From contig JACPEZ010000029.1 of the NCBI GenBank assembly GCA_016183225.1, positions 1 through 8,759 of the forward strand: a stretch of 8,759 bases of DNA, read 5' to 3'. A program made the position numbers and the translations under genes. Position 1 is the stretch's first letter. Each line of letters opens with the position of its first letter. Source of the stretch: Candidatus Daviesbacteria bacterium. GTDB lineage: Bacteria; Patescibacteriota; Microgenomatia; Daviesbacterales; UBA10151. Positions 6,032 to 8,759 of this stretch are shown one piece after another. The notes under the pieces are model-generated. The model made no database searches and was not told the DNA's origin. It worked only from the letters and a program-made list of their open reading frames with translations.

Positions 6032-6068
6032 TCCTCCTGGAAAACGACCTGCCCGACCAGTATTTTTA
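6032..6068 (+). pseudogene. Direct repeat, copy 2: orphan 3' end of murF
   Basis: This copy reads CTC CTG GAA AAC GAC ... TAT TTT TAA in the murF frame, encoding the same LLENDLPDQYF plus stop as 5337-5373 with two synonymous differences. It has no start codon and no upstream frame, so it is a gene remnant and not a gene. Because it lies 10 bp before the terminator hairpin, it probably marks where murF originally ended before the MNT/HEPN pair was inserted. Confidence 0.85.
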
Positions 6069-6078
6069 AAAAATAACC

Positions 6079-6142
6079 AAGAAAGAGTAGGTGCCAAGCT
6101 AGTCCACCCTCCAGGTGGGATACGTTGACACCCTTTCTTTTT
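6079..6142. terminator. Bidirectional Rho-independent terminator between the HEPN gene and ddl
   Basis: AAGAAAG (6079-6085) pairs with CTTTCTT (6133-6139), GGTG (6090-6093) with CACC (6129-6132), and CAA (6095-6097) with TTG (6125-6127). CCACC (6104-6108) pairs with GGTGG (6114-6118) around a CTCCA loop. An AGTA bulge and an internal loop interrupt the stem. A T-rich tract follows on the + strand (6138-6150), and on the - strand TTATTTTTT follows the hairpin. It can therefore end both the rightward transcript and ddl. The hairpin begins right after the ddl stop codon. Confidence 0.78.
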
Positions 6143-7271
6143 AACTTTTTATGCCACCTCTTTTGGCCAGTTGGGAGAGGAGGCCGGAGTCAAAAGCGTA
6201 AGTGGTCTTTTTGTGATCTTGGGAGCGCTCCAGGGCAAACTCAATTAACATATCCAAAAGTTTGGAAAATTTGATGCCGGATTTTTCCCATAAATAATAA
6301 GCCAGCGATCCGGGAGGGGAGTTAACCTCATTAACCCAAAACCTTTCCTGCTTGGGATCCACAAAAAAATCCACCCGCGCCACTCCGCAACCATCAAGCG
6401 CCTTAAATATTTTTTTAGTTGCATCCTGAATTTGTTTAGTTAATTTTTCAGAAATAGGAGCAGGAATTTTTCGGGACATGGATTTCATAGAGCCTGTCTC
6501 GCCGCCAGGCGGACCTTTTTGGTATTTATCCTCAAAACTTAAAAGTACGGCCGAGGGAATGGGCTGTTCGCAAACAGAAATTTTCACATCTTTGTAACCC
6601 AAAGCAGAACAGTTAACCTCAATGCAATTTTCAAACGCTTCTTCTATTAAAATTTTCTCGGAATATGTCCCTGCCACTTCTACATAAAATTCCAGATCCT
6701 CCGGTTTATCCACCTTATTAATGCCAATGCTGGAACCAATTATGGCAGGTTTAACAATAACCGGAAATTTTAAATCTTTAGAATCTATCTTTTCCCCACG
6801 CTTTATGGCCGCATATTTGCCAATGGGCAGGTCTAGGGCTTGGAAAACTAATTTTGATAAAACTTTATCCATGGCAATGGCAGAACCAAGAACTCCAAAA
6901 CCAACATAAGGAATACCATACATTTCCAAAAGACCCTGGAAAGATCCATCTTCTCCAAAAGATCCATGAAATAAAGGAAAAGCCAAATCCAGAGGAATAA
7001 ATTTATGAAAAAAACCTAAAGTCTGAAGACCACCCCTAGCAAAAGTTACTTTGCTGGCTTGCAAGATTAGAGAATCTATATCCTGATATTTTTTTAAGTC
7101 CAGAAATTTTTGGGAAGTATAAAAATCTCCGGCTTTGCTAACATAAACGGGAACTGCTTCATATTTATTTTTGTCTAAATTCTCAAAAGCCTGCAAGGCG
7201 GTAATGACCGATACCTCATGCTCAACACTTCTCCCCCCAAAAAACAACCCAACTCTTAATTTTTCCTGCAT
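6141..7271 (-). CDS. ddl: D-alanine--D-alanine ligase
   Basis: Ddl is a cytoplasmic ATP-grasp enzyme that joins two D-Ala to make the dipeptide used by MurF. In the 376-residue protein, GGRSVEHEVS (12-21, Glu17) begins the N-terminal domain. FHGSFGEDGSFQGLLE (101-116) is the family signature, and VKPAIIGSSIGI (173-184) the central ATP-grasp part. EDKY (247-250) places the omega-loop tyrosine (Tyr250) typical of D-Ala-D-Ala rather than D-Ala-D-lactate ligases. ARVDFF (298-303) and NEVNSPPGSLAYYLW (314-328) supply the metal and substrate contacts. The last is a variant of the usual E-x-N-T-x-PG block seen in some Ddl branches. KGPPGGETG (253-261), right after the omega tyrosine, includes a palindrome-encoded PPGG. 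ddl is separate from the alr/murF operon, has its own leaderless-type promoter, is divergent from gyrA, and ends at the bidirectional terminator. Confidence 0.95.
   Translation of the reverse strand: MQEKLRVGLFFGGRSVEHEVSVITALQAFENLDKNKYEAVPVYVSKAGDFYTSQKFLDLKKYQDIDSLILQASKVTFARGGLQTLGFFHKFIPLDLAFPLFHGSFGEDGSFQGLLEMYGIPYVGFGVLGSAIAMDKVLSKLVFQALDLPIGKYAAIKRGEKIDSKDLKFPVIVKPAIIGSSIGINKVDKPEDLEFYVEVAGTYSEKILIEEAFENCIEVNCSALGYKDVKISVCEQPIPSAVLLSFEDKYQKGPPGGETGSMKSMSRKIPAPISEKLTKQIQDATKKIFKALDGCGVARVDFFVDPKQERFWVNEVNSPPGSLAYYLWEKSGIKFSKLLDMLIEFALERSQDHKKTTYAFDSGLLSQLAKRGGIKS
6502..6512. repeat. Short palindrome inside ddl (encodes PPGG)
   Basis: CCGCC-A-GGCGG is a perfect 5-bp inverted repeat with a 1-base centre. 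On the coding strand it reads CCGCCTGGCGG and encodes PPGG (Ddl residues 254-257) in the variable loop after EDKY. GTC/GAC half-sites flank it. It resembles the palindromes in murD and in the terminator stem. Confidence 0.4.
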
Positions 7272-7277
7272 GGGTAA

Positions 7278-7283
7278 ATTATA
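7278..7283 (-). promoter_or_regulatory. Predicted -10 box of ddl
   Basis: On the minus strand this is a perfect TATAAT ending 6 nt before the ddl ATG, so the transcript is predicted to start at the start codon. There is no Shine-Dalgarno sequence and no convincing -35. Confidence 0.6.
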
Positions 7284-7315
7284 TTCTTTTCACCCTGTTT
7301 TTTCCAGCTTAAATT

Positions 7316-7324
7316 TGCTATAAT
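7316..7324 (+). promoter_or_regulatory. Predicted extended -10 promoter of gyrA
   Basis: TGCTATAAT is a perfect extended -10, identical over nine bases to the one ahead of the MNT gene. Transcription should begin near 7331, giving a leader of about 26 nt. The region at -35 (7296-7301) is only T-rich. Confidence 0.65.
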
Positions 7325-7331
7325 TAGAACT

Positions 7332-7345
7332 GGGCTGAAAAGCCT
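7332..7345 (+). promoter_or_regulatory. GAAA-tetraloop hairpin in the gyrA leader
   Basis: GGCT-GAAA-AGCC (7333-7344) is a perfect 4-bp stem closed by a GNRA-type loop, extended by a G-U pair (7332/7345). A pyrimidine-rich run continues to the ATG at 7357. The hairpin starts at or next to the predicted transcription start, so it would form the very 5' end of the mRNA. It could protect the 5' end, attenuate transcription or affect ribosome entry, and no Shine-Dalgarno sequence follows it. Confidence 0.4.
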
Positions 7346-7356
7346 TTTCTTCTTTT

Positions 7357-8759
7357 ATGAACATCGGCAAAGTAGAACCAACCCCCATAGTTGATGAGAT
7401 GAAAAGATCTTACCTTGACTATGCCATGTCAGTCATAGTTTCCCGGGCGCTGCCTGATGTCCGCGACGGCCTAAAACCGGTGCAGCGGCGAATAATTTAT
7501 GCCATGCACCAGCAGGGTTTACATCATACCTCAAGATATCAAAAAAGCGCAGCCGTAGTTGGTGAGGTGTTGAAAAATTACCATCCTCATGGAGACGCGC
7601 CGGTTTATGAGGCCATGGTGAGAATGGCTCAGAATTTTTCCATGAGGAACATGCTGGTTGACGGACAGGGAAATTTTGGATCCATTGACGGGGATTCTCC
7701 TGCTGCCATGAGGTATACCGAGGCACGCCTGTCGGCCATTTCCGAAGAACTTTTGCGCGACATCCAAAAAGAAACTGTCAACTTTATTGATAATTACTCC
7801 GGCACTACCAAAGAACCTGTTCTTTTACCCTCTGTTATTCCCAATCTGCTGTTAAACGGAGCTTCGGGCATTGCTGTGGGCATGGCCACCCAAATCCCAC
7901 CCCATAATTTAGGTGAAGTTATAGATGCCATTACCCATCTGATTGATAAACCGGAGGCCACAGTTGAGGACTTAATTCAATTTATTAAAGGGCCGGATTT
8001 TCCAACCGGCGCTTCTATTTACGATCAAAGTGAAATTCTGGCCGCTTATGCCACGGGCAAGGGCAGGGTAGTGATGCGAGCTAAAGCGGAGATTGATGAA
8101 ACTGCAGCAGGAAAAACCCAGATTATTATTTCTGAAATTCCATATCAGGTAAACAAAGCCACATTAATTGCCAGAATTGCCGAACTGGTAAAAGACAAGA
8201 AACTGGAAGGCATTGCTGACTTGCGCGACGAGTCTGATAGAAAACAAATGGTCAGAATCGTAATAGATCTAAAGCGCGACGGTAAACCTCAATCAATTTT
8301 AAATAATTTATACAAACACACCTCACTCCAATCTGTTTTTAATGTCAATATGGTGGCCCTCGTTGACGGGGTACCGCATCTTTTAACTTTAAAAACTGTT
8401 TTGGAAGAATTTATTAAACACCGCCAAATAGTTGTTACTAAAAGATCGGAGTTTGAACTAAAAGAAGCAAAAGCCCGCGAACATATTCTGGAAGGCTTAA
8501 AAATTGCCGTAGATCATATTGACGAGGTCATAGAAACCATTAAAAAATCAAAAGACGCTGACGCGGCCAAAGTTAATTTGATGGCTAAATTTAAGTTGAC
8601 CGAAATTCAGGCTGTGGCTATTTTAGACATGCAACTTAGACGTTTGGCTGCTTTGGAAAGGCAAAAAATTGAGGACGAGCTAAAAATGGTGAGAGAAACT
8701 ATTGCTTATTTAGAAGATTTATTAGCCCATCCGGAAAAAATCTTAAAAGTTATTAAAGA
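7357..8759 (+). CDS. gyrA: DNA gyrase subunit A, N-terminal 467 residues (3' end outside window)
   Basis: GyrA is the DNA-cleaving and rejoining subunit of gyrase, the type IIA topoisomerase that introduces negative supercoils. Visible parts are SYLDYAMSVIVSRALPDVRD (18-37) and KPVQRRIIYAM (40-50). The winged-helix motif YHPHGDAPVYEAMVRM is at 75-90, and LVDGQGNFGSIDGDSPAAMRYTE (100-122) carries the catalytic Arg119-Tyr120. The tower and coiled-coil region contains NMVALVDG, and IQAVAILDMQLRRLAALE sits near residues 427-444. The frame is open at the window edge, so the C-terminal DNA-wrapping domain and its GyrA box cannot be seen. ParC is therefore not formally excluded, though gyrA is the usual single copy in such genomes. 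In the quinolone-binding segment Ala81 stands at the position of E. coli Ser83 and Glu85 at Asp87. The ATG start has a pyrimidine-rich leader with a hairpin. Confidence 0.93.
   Translation, partial: MNIGKVEPTPIVDEMKRSYLDYAMSVIVSRALPDVRDGLKPVQRRIIYAMHQQGLHHTSRYQKSAAVVGEVLKNYHPHGDAPVYEAMVRMAQNFSMRNMLVDGQGNFGSIDGDSPAAMRYTEARLSAISEELLRDIQKETVNFIDNYSGTTKEPVLLPSVIPNLLLNGASGIAVGMATQIPPHNLGEVIDAITHLIDKPEATVEDLIQFIKGPDFPTGASIYDQSEILAAYATGKGRVVMRAKAEIDETAAGKTQIIISEIPYQVNKATLIARIAELVKDKKLEGIADLRDESDRKQMVRIVIDLKRDGKPQSILNNLYKHTSLQSVFNVNMVALVDGVPHLLTLKTVLEEFIKHRQIVVTKRSEFELKEAKAREHILEGLKIAVDHIDEVIETIKKSKDADAAKVNLMAKFKLTEIQAVAILDMQLRRLAALERQKIEDELKMVRETIAYLEDLLAHPEKILKVIK

Larger units (their letters stand above)
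5337..6068. mobile_element. Putative minimal MNT/HEPN cassette inserted at the 3' end of murF
   Basis: The region consists of two near-identical 37-bp copies of the murF end, offset by exactly 695 bp, with only a promoter, an MNT gene and a HEPN gene between them. Deleting 5337-6031 would rejoin murF in frame to a TAA at 6067-6069, which lies 9 bp before the terminator hairpin. This is the arrangement expected if the cassette entered the 3' end of murF and supplied a replacement end. There is no integrase, transposase or terminal inverted repeat inside. The mechanism (site-specific recombination, homologous exchange or an unusual duplication) is unknown, and mobility is inferred only from the repeats and the cargo type. 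Confidence 0.5.

Noticed and set aside
7433..7767. Two open frames on the minus strand within gyrA
   Set aside because: Both are antisense to strongly conserved GyrA sequence, with no promoter or motif support.
1..8759. CRISPR array, tRNA or rRNA gene, or an alternative genetic code
   Set aside because: No spaced repeats or tRNA-like cloverleaf were seen by eye. TGA ends alr and the MNT gene, and no gene contains an internal TGA, so the standard bacterial code applies.

Overview
The window is a compact, moderately AT-rich bacterial segment that most resembles a Candidate Phyla Radiation (Patescibacteria) genome, probably close to Microgenomates. The reasons are minimal intergenic space, overlapping genes, a MurF-like ligase with an N-terminal membrane anchor, a MurD that opens with a Gly-rich GLGLNQGGVG-type loop, and an MNT/HEPN gene pair. 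TGA is used as a stop (alr and the MNT gene), so the genetic code is standard and not the TGA=Gly code of Gracilibacteria/Absconditabacteria. The lineage is an inference from gene style, because there is no rRNA here.

Layout. 1-384 is the 3' end of murC (+). It converges on, and overlaps by 20 bp, murI (365-1162, -). murI is divergent from murD across only 23 bp, and the two genes appear to share one nearly symmetric -10 box. From murD a tight operon runs rightward: murD (1186-2445), alr (2438-3478), an alpha/beta hydrolase (3475-4194) and a membrane-anchored murF-like gene (4175-5374). Every junction in it is an overlap. A nucleotidyltransferase (MNT)/HEPN toxin-antitoxin-type pair follows (5398-6026). 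A bidirectional terminator (about 6079-6142) separates it from ddl, which runs the other way (6141-7271, -). ddl is divergent from gyrA (7357 to the window edge, +).

How the genes work together. This is the stem-peptide half of peptidoglycan precursor synthesis. MurI supplies D-Glu to MurD, Alr makes D-Ala, Ddl joins two D-Ala, and MurF adds the dipeptide to the UDP-MurNAc-tripeptide. MurC (L-Ala addition) lies just upstream, and MurE is not in the window. gyrA starts a separate unit.

Most notable observation: the MNT/HEPN pair is bracketed by two copies (35/37 identical) of the last 37 bp of murF. Both copies encode LLENDLPDQYF followed by a stop, and both base differences are synonymous. 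Removing one 695-bp unit restores an intact murF ending 9 bp before the terminator hairpin. The toxin-antitoxin pair therefore looks like a minimal cassette that entered the 3' end of an essential cell-wall gene and left its reading frame repaired. Other points of note are a MurF-like protein lacking a stretch of its central domain and with an altered P-loop, -10 boxes 6-10 nt from start codons that imply leaderless mRNAs, short palindromes encoding PGG peptides inside murD and ddl, and a GAAA-loop hairpin at the predicted 5' end of the gyrA mRNA.
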